64,000 bases of DNA from Variovorax dokdonensis. Lineage in GTDB: Bacteria > Pseudomonadota > Gammaproteobacteria > Burkholderiales > Burkholderiaceae_C. The stretch lies in the NCBI RefSeq assembly GCF_030316895.1, contig NZ_JASZYV010000001.1, forward strand, positions 806,001 through 870,000. The letters run 5' to 3'. A model generated the notes under the pieces. The model was not told where the DNA came from, made no database searches, and saw nothing but the letters and a program-made list of their open reading frames with translations. Shown in pieces: positions 57,320 to 64,000 of this stretch (its first letter is position 1; each line of letters starts with the position of its first letter). The position numbers were made by a program, and so were the translations under genes.

Positions 57320-58249
57320 TCAAAGCCTGCCCAGCAGCAGGAACTCCATCAGCGCCTTCTGGGCGTGCATGCGGTTTTCCGCCTCGTCCCAGACCACCGA
57401 CTGCGGGCCGTCGATCACTTCGGCCTGCACTTCCTCGCCGCGGTGTGCGGGCAGGCAGTGCATGAACAGGGCGTCTGGCTTGGCGGCGCGCATCATCTCT
57501 TCGTCCACGCACCAGTCGGCGAAAGCCTTGCGGCGTGCCTCGTTCTCGGCTTCGTAGCCCATGCTGGTCCAGACGTCGGTGGTGACGAGGTCCGCGCCGC
57601 GGCAGGCTTCCATCGGGTCCTTGAAGACCTTGTAGCTGTCGCTTGACCGAATGCCGGCCACGTCCTGGTCGACCTCGTAGCCGCTTGGCGTGCTCACGTG
57701 GACCGTGAAGCCCAGGATCTCTGCCGCCTGAAGCCACGTGTTGGCCATGTTGTTGCCGTCGCCCACCCACGCGACCGTCTTGCCCTTGATCGAGCCGCGA
57801 TGCTCGATGTAGGTGAAGATGTCCGCCACGATCTGGCAGGGGTGGAACTCGTTGGTCAGGCCATTGATGACGGGCACGCGCGAGTGCGCGGCGAACGATT
57901 CGATCTTGGTCTGCTCGAAGGTGCGGATCATCACCAGGTCGACCATGCGGCTGATCACCTTGGCCGAATCCTCGATGGGCTCTGCCCGGCCCAGCTGGCT
58001 GTCGCCCGTGGTCAGGTGCACCACCGAGCCGCCCAACTGGTACATGCCGGCCTCGAAGCTGACCCGCGTGCGGGTGGATGCCTTCTCGAAGATCATGGCC
58101 AGCGTGCGATCGACCAGCGGCTGGTGCTTTTCATAGGCCTTGAACTTGCGCTTGATGATGGCCGCGCGCTCGAACAGGTAGGCGTATTCGTCCGCCGTGA
58201 AGTCGGAGAACTGCAGGTAGTGGCGGATGGAGGGGGCGCTGGTGCTCAT
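57320..58249 (-). CDS. argF: Ornithine carbamoyltransferase
   Basis: Makes citrulline from ornithine and carbamoyl phosphate. It is 309 aa. The carbamoyl-phosphate loop is KASTRTRVSFEAGMYQLGG; ornithine-binding residues lie in FHPCQIVADIFTYIEH and WVGDGNNMANTW; and HCLPAHRGEEV is the HCLP signature. It is 9 bp downstream of argD, forming argD-argF, and convergent with the S9 peptidase with a 1-bp gap. Confidence 0.97.
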   Translation of the reverse strand: MSTSAPSIRHYLQFSDFTADEYAYLFERAAIIKRKFKAYEKHQPLVDRTLAMIFEKASTRTRVSFEAGMYQLGGSVVHLTTGDSQLGRAEPIEDSAKVISRMVDLVMIRTFEQTKIESFAAHSRVPVINGLTNEFHPCQIVADIFTYIEHRGSIKGKTVAWVGDGNNMANTWLQAAEILGFTVHVSTPSGYEVDQDVAGIRSSDSYKVFKDPMEACRGADLVTTDVWTSMGYEAENEARRKAFADWCVDEEMMRAAKPDALFMHCLPAHRGEEVQAEVIDGPQSVVWDEAENRMHAQKALMEFLLLGRL

Positions 58250-58258
58250 GACCGCAAT

Positions 58259-59452
58259 TTAAGCCAGAAAGCGCTTGATGATCGGCACGAGGATGGCCAC
58301 GATCTCGTCCGCCTCGGCCTGCGTGAGGATCAGCGGCGGCACCAGGCGGATCACGCTGTCGGCCGTGACCGAGAGCAGCAGGCCGGCCTCGCACGCCTGG
58401 TTGAGGATCACGCCGCAGGGGCGGTCGAGCTCGATGCCGAGCATCAGGCCCTGGCCGCGCACTTCCTTCACGCCGGCCACGCCTTCGAGTTCATGCTGCA
58501 GCGTGCTCTTGAGATGGGCGCCGACCTTCTCCGCGTTGTCGAGCAGGTTGTGCTCTTCCATGATGCGGATGGTCTCGATGCCTGCGCGCATCGCCAGCGG
58601 GTTGCCGCCGAAGGTGGTGCCGTGGTTGCCGGGCCCGAAGATGTGGGCGGCCCGGGGGCCGGCCACCACGGCGCCGATGGGCATGCCGGAGCCCAGGCCC
58701 TTGGCCAGCGGCATCACGTCGGGCACGATGCCGGCCCACTGGTGCGCGAACCACTTGCCCGTGCGGCCCATGCCGCACTGGACTTCGTCGATCATCATCA
58801 GCCAGTCGCGCTCGTTGCACAGCTGGCGCACCTGCCGCAGGTATTCCCAGCGCATCGGGTGGATCCCGCCTTCGCCCTGGATGGTCTCGAAGAACACGGC
58901 CACGACGTTGGGGTTGCCTTCGGTGGCCTTCTTCAAGGCCTCGATGTCGTTGAGCGGGACGCGGATGAAGCCTTCCACCAGCGGACCGAATCCGGCCTGC
59001 ACCTTCGGATTGCCGGTCGCCGACAGGGTGGCGATGCTGCGGCCGTGGAAGGCGGCTTCGTAGACGACGATCTCGGGCCGCTCGATGCCCTTGTCATGGC
59101 CGAACTTGCGCGCCAGCTTGAGGGCCGCTTCGTTCGCTTCAAGGCCCGTGCAGCAGAAGAAGGCGTTGGTCATGCCGGACAGATCGACCAGCTTGGCCGC
59201 CAGCGTTTCCTGGCCGGGCACGTGGTAGTAGTTGGAGCTGTGGATCAGCTTGGCCACCTGATCCTGCAGCGCCGGCACGAGTTCGGGGTGGTTGTGGCCC
59301 AGCGTGTTGACGGCAATGCCGCCCAACCCGTCGAGGTAGACCTTGCCCGTGGTGTCCCACACGCGGCAGCCTTGGCCGTGCGTCAGCGCGATCGGCAGGC
59401 GGCCGTAGGTGTTCATGACGTGGGGCGAAGTGGGCTGGGCGGTGTCGCTCAT
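58259..59452 (-). CDS. argD: Acetylornithine aminotransferase
   Basis: PLP transaminase of arginine synthesis (acetylornithine plus 2-oxoglutarate); many also act in lysine synthesis. It is 397 aa. Visible are VYLDGLGGIAVNTLGHNHPE, CTGLEANEAALKLAR, FETIQGEGGI, MIDEVQCGMGRTG and the Schiff-base lysine in PLAKGLGSGMPIGA. The ATG ending at 59452 was chosen because GGAG lies 6 nt upstream; an ATG four codons earlier is possible. Confidence 0.95.
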   Translation of the reverse strand: MSDTAQPTSPHVMNTYGRLPIALTHGQGCRVWDTTGKVYLDGLGGIAVNTLGHNHPELVPALQDQVAKLIHSSNYYHVPGQETLAAKLVDLSGMTNAFFCCTGLEANEAALKLARKFGHDKGIERPEIVVYEAAFHGRSIATLSATGNPKVQAGFGPLVEGFIRVPLNDIEALKKATEGNPNVVAVFFETIQGEGGIHPMRWEYLRQVRQLCNERDWLMMIDEVQCGMGRTGKWFAHQWAGIVPDVMPLAKGLGSGMPIGAVVAGPRAAHIFGPGNHGTTFGGNPLAMRAGIETIRIMEEHNLLDNAEKVGAHLKSTLQHELEGVAGVKEVRGQGLMLGIELDRPCGVILNQACEAGLLLSVTADSVIRLVPPLILTQAEADEIVAILVPIIKRFLA

Positions 59453-59652
59453 GCGGGGCTCCATTCAGGGCTTGGGATAACGGAATATGAAGGCAAATTC
59501 TAGGCGCCGGGCCCGCGTCGTTCCGTGACGATTGCGCATTACAGCAATGAGGCAGCCGGCGACCCGCGGCAATGCCCTTGCGCAGCGGCGCATCCCTGGC
59601 GCGCGGGTAGAATCCTTGTGCGCCGCAGCAAGGCTGCAGCTCCCCCCTCAAC

Positions 59653-60006
59653 ATGGTTTCTCCCAGCGCCAAAGAAGTCTTCATTCAAGGCATCACGCAA
59701 GATGGCCGGACCTTCCGTCCCAGCGACTGGGCCGAACGGCTGGCGGGCGTGATGTGCTCCTTCCGCCCAGGCGGGGCCCAGCCAGGCAGCCACCTGAGCT
59801 ATTCCCCCTGGTGCGTGCCCACGGTGATCAACGGCATCAAGTGTGTGGTGGTCAATCGCGCGTTGCGCGACTACGAACCCATGGCGTGGGATTTCGTGCT
59901 CAACTTCGCGCGCGACAACAACCTTCAGGTGGCCGAGGCCTGCCTCGTGCCCGATGCCGCACAGCCCGCCGGCGCCGCCGGCGCACCGGCCCAGAAGACC
60001 AAGTAG
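59653..60006 (+). CDS. DUF3579-family protein
   Basis: A 117-aa protein of the DUF3579 family, widespread in Betaproteobacteria between argD and rpsT. Core: EVFIQGITQDGRTFRPSDWA, ERLAGVMCSFRP, LSYSPWCVPTVINGIKCVVV and MAWDFVLNFARDNNLQ. The C-terminal tail is Ala/Gly-rich. Function unknown. It is divergent from argD and convergent with rpsT, sharing a bidirectional terminator. Confidence 0.9.
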   Translation: MVSPSAKEVFIQGITQDGRTFRPSDWAERLAGVMCSFRPGGAQPGSHLSYSPWCVPTVINGIKCVVVNRALRDYEPMAWDFVLNFARDNNLQVAEACLVPDAAQPAGAAGAPAQKTK

Positions 60007-60104
60007 CCGCCGCTGAGCCCAGTTCGGCCCGGGCGTGCTTTCGCGACGCACACACTATCGCGTTTGATGAAAGCACCGGCGATCTCGCCAAACAATCGCC
60101 CATG

Positions 60105-60131
60105 AAAAAAGCCGCCCGAAGGCGGCTTTTT
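60105..60131. terminator. Bidirectional terminator between DUF3579 gene and rpsT
   Basis: AAAAAA-GCCGCC-CGAA-GGCGGC-TTTTT: a 6-bp GC stem extended by A-T pairs, with a stable tetraloop and a T-run in both directions. It serves the plus-strand DUF3579 gene and the minus-strand rpsT. Confidence 0.93.
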
Positions 60132-60212
60132 CGTTTTCTTTGCTGCAGCGCACCCCGTTCAAACGGCGGACTGGCGAGCCAGTCCGGGCGGGTGTTGCCT
60201 GGAAGTTGAGCT

Positions 60213-60512
60213 TCAGGCGGCGGCTTGAGCCAGGGTCTTGACCTTGGCAGCCAGGCGGCTCTTGTCGCGAGCAGCCTTGTTCTTGTGGAAGATGCCCTTG
60301 TCGGCGATCGTGTCCACGATGCTCTGCGCCTTGGCGAAGAGTTCTTGAGCCTTCGTCTTGTCGCCGGCCACGACGGCCTTTTCGACGTTCTTGACGGCGG
60401 TGCGGTACTTGGAGCGCAGCGAGGAGTTCGCGGCGTTGAGCTTGACGTCCTGGCGGGCGCGCTTGCGGCCCGACGCCAGGCGTGGGTTCTTTTTCTTCGG
60501 CTTAGTGGCCAT
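60213..60512 (-). CDS. rpsT: 30S ribosomal protein S20
   Basis: A 99-aa, highly basic helical protein of the small ribosomal subunit. It starts [20 protein letters not shown] (ATG ending at 60512), has [18 protein letters not shown] and ends with a short Ala tail after [18 protein letters not shown]. It is transcribed alone, divergent from murJ, with a consensus -10 45 bp upstream. Confidence 0.98.
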   Translation of the reverse strand: MATKPKKKNPRLASGRKRARQDVKLNAANSSLRSKYRTAVKNVEKAVVAGDKTKAQELFAKAQSIVDTIADKGIFHKNKAARDKSRLAAKVKTLAQAAA

Positions 60513-60557
60513 GGTGATCTGATCCTTGTGTTTGAGGATGTTGCAGCAAAGCCTTCT

Positions 60558-60563
60558 ATTATA
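60558..60563 (-). promoter_or_regulatory. -10 element of the rpsT promoter
   Basis: A perfect TATAAT on the minus strand (in CCCTATAATAG), 45 bp upstream of the rpsT ATG. The -35 region is not clearly consensus. It is a stark AT-rich element in the GC-rich region. Confidence 0.7.
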
Positions 60564-60616
60564 GGGCAAACCGCATTTCCGGGCGCTGGTGACCTGCGCT
60601 CCCCTACACTCGGGCG

Positions 60617-62182
60617 GTGTCTTTGCTCAAGTCCGCCTCCACCGTCTCGCTCCTGACCCTTGCCTCGCGCATCACCGGGTTGATCCGCGACGTTCTCATG
60701 GCATCGGTGTTCGGCGTGAGCGCCCTGACCGACGCCTTCAACGTCGCCTTCCGCATTCCCAACCTGTTTCGCCGCGTATTCGGCGAAGGCGCTTTCAGTC
60801 AGGCGTTCGTGCCAGTTCTGGCTGCCCGCAAGGCCGAGGAGGGCGAGAGCGGTGCGAGGGTGCTGATCGATCACGTCGCGACGTTGCTGACCTGGGCGGT
60901 GGTGCTGCTCTCCGTGGCCGGCGTGATCGCGGCGCCGCTGCTGGTGTGGGCGATGGCCAGCGGCCTGAAGCAGACCGACCACGGCTTCGATGCCGCTGTC
61001 GTCATGACGCGCTGGATGTTTCCTTACATCGGCTTCATGTCGCTGGTGGCGCTCGCCGGCGGCGTGCTCAACACCTGGAAGAAGTTCGCGGTGCCGGCCG
61101 CGTCGCCGGTGTTGCTCAACCTGTGCCTGATCGGCTCCATCGTGTTGGGGGCGCCTGCATTTCGGCGCATGGGCATCGAGCCCATCTACGCCCAGTGCGT
61201 CGGCGTCATGCTGGGCGGGATCTTGCAACTGGCGCTGCAATTGCCGGCCTTGCGTCGCCTGGGATTGCTGCCTCGCATCGGCGCCAGCCTGAGCGCGGTG
61301 CGCGCGGCCTGGGCGGATCCGACCACCCGCAAGGTCGCCAGCCTGATGTTGCCCGCCTTGCTGGGCGTCAGCGTGGCGCAGTTGTCTTTGCTCATCAACA
61401 CGCAGATCGCGTCTCACCTGGCGCCGGGAAGCGTCACGTGGGTCACGAATGCAGATCGGCTGATGGAATTTCCTACAGCGCTGCTTGGGGTGGCTCTGGG
61501 CGTGGTGCTGATGCCGCAATTGGCGGGCGCTCGCGCCAAGGGCGACGACGCTCGCTATTCGCAATTGCTCGACTGGGGCCTGCGCCTGGTGGTGCTGCTT
61601 TCCGTGCCGGCGGCGGTGGCCCTGCTGGTGTTTGCCGGGCCATTGGTCGCCGTGCTTTTTCACTACGGCCAGTACCAGGCGAGCGACGTTGCTCGCACAA
61701 CGGCAGCGCTGCTGGGTTACGGCGTGGGTTTGCTGGGCATCGTGGCCATCAAGGTTCTGGCGCCCGGTTACTACGCCAAGCACGACATGCGAACGCCGGT
61801 GCGAATCGCCGTGTGCGTTCTGATCCTGACCCAGGTGCTCAACTTTTTCCTGGTGCCGCACCTGCAGCACGCAGCGTTGACGCTGTCCATCGGAATCGGT
61901 GCGCTGGTCAATTCGCTGTGGCTCCTGTTCGGCCTGTTGCGCGCGAAGCTGTTCCGTCCTTTGGCGGGCTGGCCGATGTTCATCGCTCGGGTACTGCTGG
62001 CTTCCTTGGCGCTGGGCGCCTTGCTCTATTGGGGGGCGCATCATTTCGATTGGGTGGCCTTGCGCGCCCGGCCCCTGTCGCGCATAGGCCTGTTGGCGGC
62101 GCTTCTGGTCGGCGCGGCCGTGAGCTATTTCGGTGTGTTGCTGGCCACCGGGATGAATCTTCGGCGGATGCTGCGCCAGTAG
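60617..62182 (+). CDS. murJ: Lipid II flippase MurJ
   Basis: Inner-membrane flippase that moves lipid II to the periplasm for peptidoglycan synthesis. It is a 521-aa MOP-superfamily protein with about 14 helices. The N-terminus is [20 protein letters not shown] with [20 protein letters not shown], the conserved MurJ motif. [20 protein letters not shown] and [20 protein letters not shown] follow. The start is a GTG at 60617 (no ATG upstream fits), giving [11 protein letters not shown]. It is divergent from rpsT. Confidence 0.96.
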   Translation: MSLLKSASTVSLLTLASRITGLIRDVLMASVFGVSALTDAFNVAFRIPNLFRRVFGEGAFSQAFVPVLAARKAEEGESGARVLIDHVATLLTWAVVLLSVAGVIAAPLLVWAMASGLKQTDHGFDAAVVMTRWMFPYIGFMSLVALAGGVLNTWKKFAVPAASPVLLNLCLIGSIVLGAPAFRRMGIEPIYAQCVGVMLGGILQLALQLPALRRLGLLPRIGASLSAVRAAWADPTTRKVASLMLPALLGVSVAQLSLLINTQIASHLAPGSVTWVTNADRLMEFPTALLGVALGVVLMPQLAGARAKGDDARYSQLLDWGLRLVVLLSVPAAVALLVFAGPLVAVLFHYGQYQASDVARTTAALLGYGVGLLGIVAIKVLAPGYYAKHDMRTPVRIAVCVLILTQVLNFFLVPHLQHAALTLSIGIGALVNSLWLLFGLLRAKLFRPLAGWPMFIARVLLASLALGALLYWGAHHFDWVALRARPLSRIGLLAALLVGAAVSYFGVLLATGMNLRRMLRQ

Positions 62183-62255
62183 CGGCGCACCGTGGCGGCG
62201 CTTGTCAATGCCCGCTGCGCCTTGACGCCCCCGGTCGGCTCCACTAAAAAGCCTC

Positions 62256-63119
62256 ATGTCTCTGAGTATTTCTGCGCCGACCGCACTCGAGTATTTCGGC
62301 ATGCTCGTCCAAAGCGACGAGCAGTTTCCCCTGCTGGAGGCCGCCGCCAGCCTGGCGCAAGATGAATACCCCGACCTGGATGTTCAACAGGTGCTCGGCG
62401 ATGTGGATCAGTTGCTCGCCCGCCTGCGCCGACGACTTGCCGCAGATGCGGCGCCGCTGCAGCGCCTGCGGGTGCTCAACCAGTTCTTCTTTCACGACCT
62501 GAGTTTTGGCGGCAACGTCAACGACTACTACGACCCCGACAACAGCTATCTGAATGCGGTGCTTCGTACCCGGCGCGGGATTCCCATTTCGCTGGCGGTG
62601 CTGTGGCTGGAGTTGGCGCAGGGGCTGAACCTGCATGCCTGCGGCGTGAGCTTTCCGGGGCATTTCATGATCAAGGTGACCATGCCCAAGGGCCAGGTCG
62701 TGCTCGACCCCTTCACCGGTCATTCGCTGTCGCGCGAAGAGCTGGTCGAGCGCCTGGAACCGTACAAGCGTAGCCACGGGTTGGTGGGCGAGTTCGACGT
62801 CCCGCTGGGCATCTACCTCCAGCCAGCCACGCCGCGCGAGATCATCGCCCGCATGCTGCGCAATCTCAAGGAAGTGCATCAGTCGCAGGAAGACTGGCCG
62901 CGCGCGATCGCGGTGCAGAACAGGCTGGTGGTGCTGATGCCGCAGGCGTGGGCGGAATACCGCGACCGCGGTCTGGCCCACGCCGCCCAAGGCAGCACGG
63001 CCCAGGCCCTGCGCGACCTCGAAACCTACATGGCTCATGCCGAGGATGCGCTCGATGTCGAGGTGATCGGCGAGCGTTGTGCGGCGCTTCGGCGCGCAGC
63101 GCGCCGAGGCGCTCCATGA
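62256..63119 (+). CDS. SirB1-family transglutaminase-like/TPR protein
   Basis: A 287-aa cytoplasmic protein of the SirB1 (YchA) family. The N-terminal transglutaminase-like fold has FFFHDLSFGGNVNDYYDPDN, SYLNAVLRTRRGIPISLAVL and CGVSFPGHFMIKV. The C-terminal part is TPR-like (EDWPRAIAVQNRLVVLMPQA, then ALRDLETYMAHAEDA). The biochemical role is not known. It begins 73 bp after murJ and overlaps the next gene by 4 bp. Confidence 0.92.
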   Translation: MSLSISAPTALEYFGMLVQSDEQFPLLEAAASLAQDEYPDLDVQQVLGDVDQLLARLRRRLAADAAPLQRLRVLNQFFFHDLSFGGNVNDYYDPDNSYLNAVLRTRRGIPISLAVLWLELAQGLNLHACGVSFPGHFMIKVTMPKGQVVLDPFTGHSLSREELVERLEPYKRSHGLVGEFDVPLGIYLQPATPREIIARMLRNLKEVHQSQEDWPRAIAVQNRLVVLMPQAWAEYRDRGLAHAAQGSTAQALRDLETYMAHAEDALDVEVIGERCAALRRAARRGAP

Positions 63120-63589
63120 GCGATCCTGCCGACCCGAGCGGTCCGGGCCATGCCGATCCGGGCGCCCTTGCGTCGCCTCAAGGAGTGACTCCGGACCTGG
63201 GCACGCGCCACCAGTTCCATGGTGTCCAGCCGGTCCTTCCGGTGGCCGATGTCACTCGTGCCGCCCGCTATTTCTGCGACGTGCTGGGATTCGAGATCGA
63301 CTTCATCGCCGGCGAACCACCGAGCTACGCCCGCGTCAAGAAGGGTACCGATCGGCGGCACGGCGACCCGGTCTACATCCGCCTCTGGCAGTGCCGCAGC
63401 GGCGGTGCATCGGGCTGGAAAGGCGAGATCGTGATCCATGTGGGCCGCGATGTGGACGGCCTGCACAACGCCTACGTCAGCCGAGGTGTGACGGTGGTGG
63501 AAGCCCCGACCTCGCAACCCTGGGGGCTGCGCGAATTTGCCATCCGGGAGCCGGACGGACATCTGTTGCGCTTTTGCGGCTATCTCTAG
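63116..63589 (+). CDS. VOC-family (glyoxalase/bleomycin-resistance-like) protein
   Basis: A 157-aa protein with a polar, Pro/Gly-rich N-terminal extension (~33 residues) and one vicinal-oxygen-chelate module: GVQPVLPVADVTRAARYFCD, VLGFEIDFIAGEPPSYARV, and the C-terminal VVEAPTSQPWGLREFAIREP then DGHLLRFCGYL. The glutamate in FAIREPDGH is the usual metal-ligand position. The substrate is unknown; such proteins range from glyoxalases to drug-binding proteins. Coupled to the SirB1 gene by an ATGA overlap. Confidence 0.87.
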   Translation: MSDPADPSGPGHADPGALASPQGVTPDLGTRHQFHGVQPVLPVADVTRAARYFCDVLGFEIDFIAGEPPSYARVKKGTDRRHGDPVYIRLWQCRSGGASGWKGEIVIHVGRDVDGLHNAYVSRGVTVVEAPTSQPWGLREFAIREPDGHLLRFCGYL

Positions 63590-63662
63590 GCGTTGCCCGG
63601 GATCGGGCCGGGCCCGCTGCAACTCCAGCAATTGTGGGCCGGTTGTGAACTAGCATCCCGTC

Positions 63663-64000
63663 ATGAGAATTCTTGTGGTCGAGGATGACAAGGTGCTTGC
63701 CGACGTGCTTTCGCGGGCACTGAGCCAGGCCGCCCATGCGGTCGATCTGGCCGCCACCGGAGAAGAGGCCGATGGCGCGCTGGCGGCGGCCACCTACGAC
63801 CTCGCCATCCTGGACATCGGCCTGCCGGGCCTGAGCGGCCTGGACGTGCTGCGTCGCCTGCGCGAGCGACGCTCCACCATGCCGGTGTTGATCCTCACTG
63901 CGTTTGACCGCCTCGAGGACCGTGTACGAGGCCTGGACCTGGGCGCCGACGACTACCTGGCCAAGCCTTTCGACCTGCCGGAGCTGGAAGCACGCGTGCG
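63663..64000 (+). CDS. Response regulator, receiver part (cut by window edge)
   Basis: The first ~112 codons of an OmpR-type response regulator: MRILVVEDDKVLADVLSRAL with acidic Asp8/Asp9, phospho-acceptor Asp51 in LDIGLPGLSG, LTAFD as the T/S switch, and LAKPFDLPELEARV with the conserved lysine. The DNA-binding domain and the probable partner kinase lie beyond the window. A 73-bp gap separates it from the VOC gene. Confidence 0.92.
   Translation, partial: MRILVVEDDKVLADVLSRALSQAAHAVDLAATGEEADGALAAATYDLAILDIGLPGLSGLDVLRRLRERRSTMPVLILTAFDRLEDRVRGLDLGADDYLAKPFDLPELEARV

Noticed and set aside
59900..62302. An 800-codon minus-strand frame across DUF3579, rpsT and murJ
   Set aside because: It runs antisense to murJ and out of frame through rpsT, with Gln/His/Arg-rich composition. 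The known genes explain the region.

Overview
The window is GC-rich DNA from a betaproteobacterium, most likely a member of the Comamonadaceae (Variovorax/Acidovorax-like). This rests on gene order and protein character: a leuCDB-asd-fimV-truA-trpF-trpB row, an sdhCDAB-sdhE-gltA row beside gntR and mdh, both aconitases nearby, and the argF-argD-DUF3579-rpsT-murJ neighbourhood. No database search was possible, so the placement is an inference.

Layout. 1-9.6 kb (minus strand): tryptophan and leucine biosynthesis (trpB partial, trpF, leuB, leuD, leuC), asd, truA and the polar cell-wall/pilus hub protein FimV, headed by a LysR regulator. 10.7-28.6 kb: a large TCA-cycle cluster. On the minus strand it holds gntR-sdhC-sdhD-sdhA-sdhB-sdhE-gltA. 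On the plus strand it holds mdh, trans-aconitate methyltransferase, a CitE-like lyase, a small periplasmic protein and acnB, and further on acnA. A membrane serine hydrolase and an MmyB-type regulator lie between the aconitases. 28.6-35.5 kb: a proline-rich putative peptidoglycan enzyme, the Fur-type feoAB iron(II) transporter with a cysteine-rich membrane partner, a flavin monooxygenase, a SMI1/ankyrin protein and a lipoprotein with its own Fur-like site.

35.5-49.9 kb is the most unusual part. Twelve tightly packed minus-strand genes encode a 3-ketosteroid-dehydrogenase-like flavoprotein, an SDR, a branched-chain-type ABC importer with a LivM-LivG fusion, a metallo-beta-lactamase-fold protein with a degenerate metal motif, two exporters or permeases, an Old Yellow Enzyme and two EthD-family proteins. 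A divergent IclR regulator controls the likely promoter region. The block is bracketed by a 44-bp direct repeat (42/44 identical). The left copy is the 3' end of a lipoprotein gene and the right copy is a short remnant beside kynA, so the block looks like an acquired catabolic island.

49.9-64 kb returns to core genome: kynurenine pathway (kynB-kynU-kynA), a response regulator/histidine kinase/YkgJ operon divergent from an S9 peptidase lipoprotein, argF and argD, DUF3579, rpsT, murJ, a SirB1-type protein, a VOC protein and the start of another response regulator. No tRNA, rRNA, CRISPR array, integrase or transposase was recognised.
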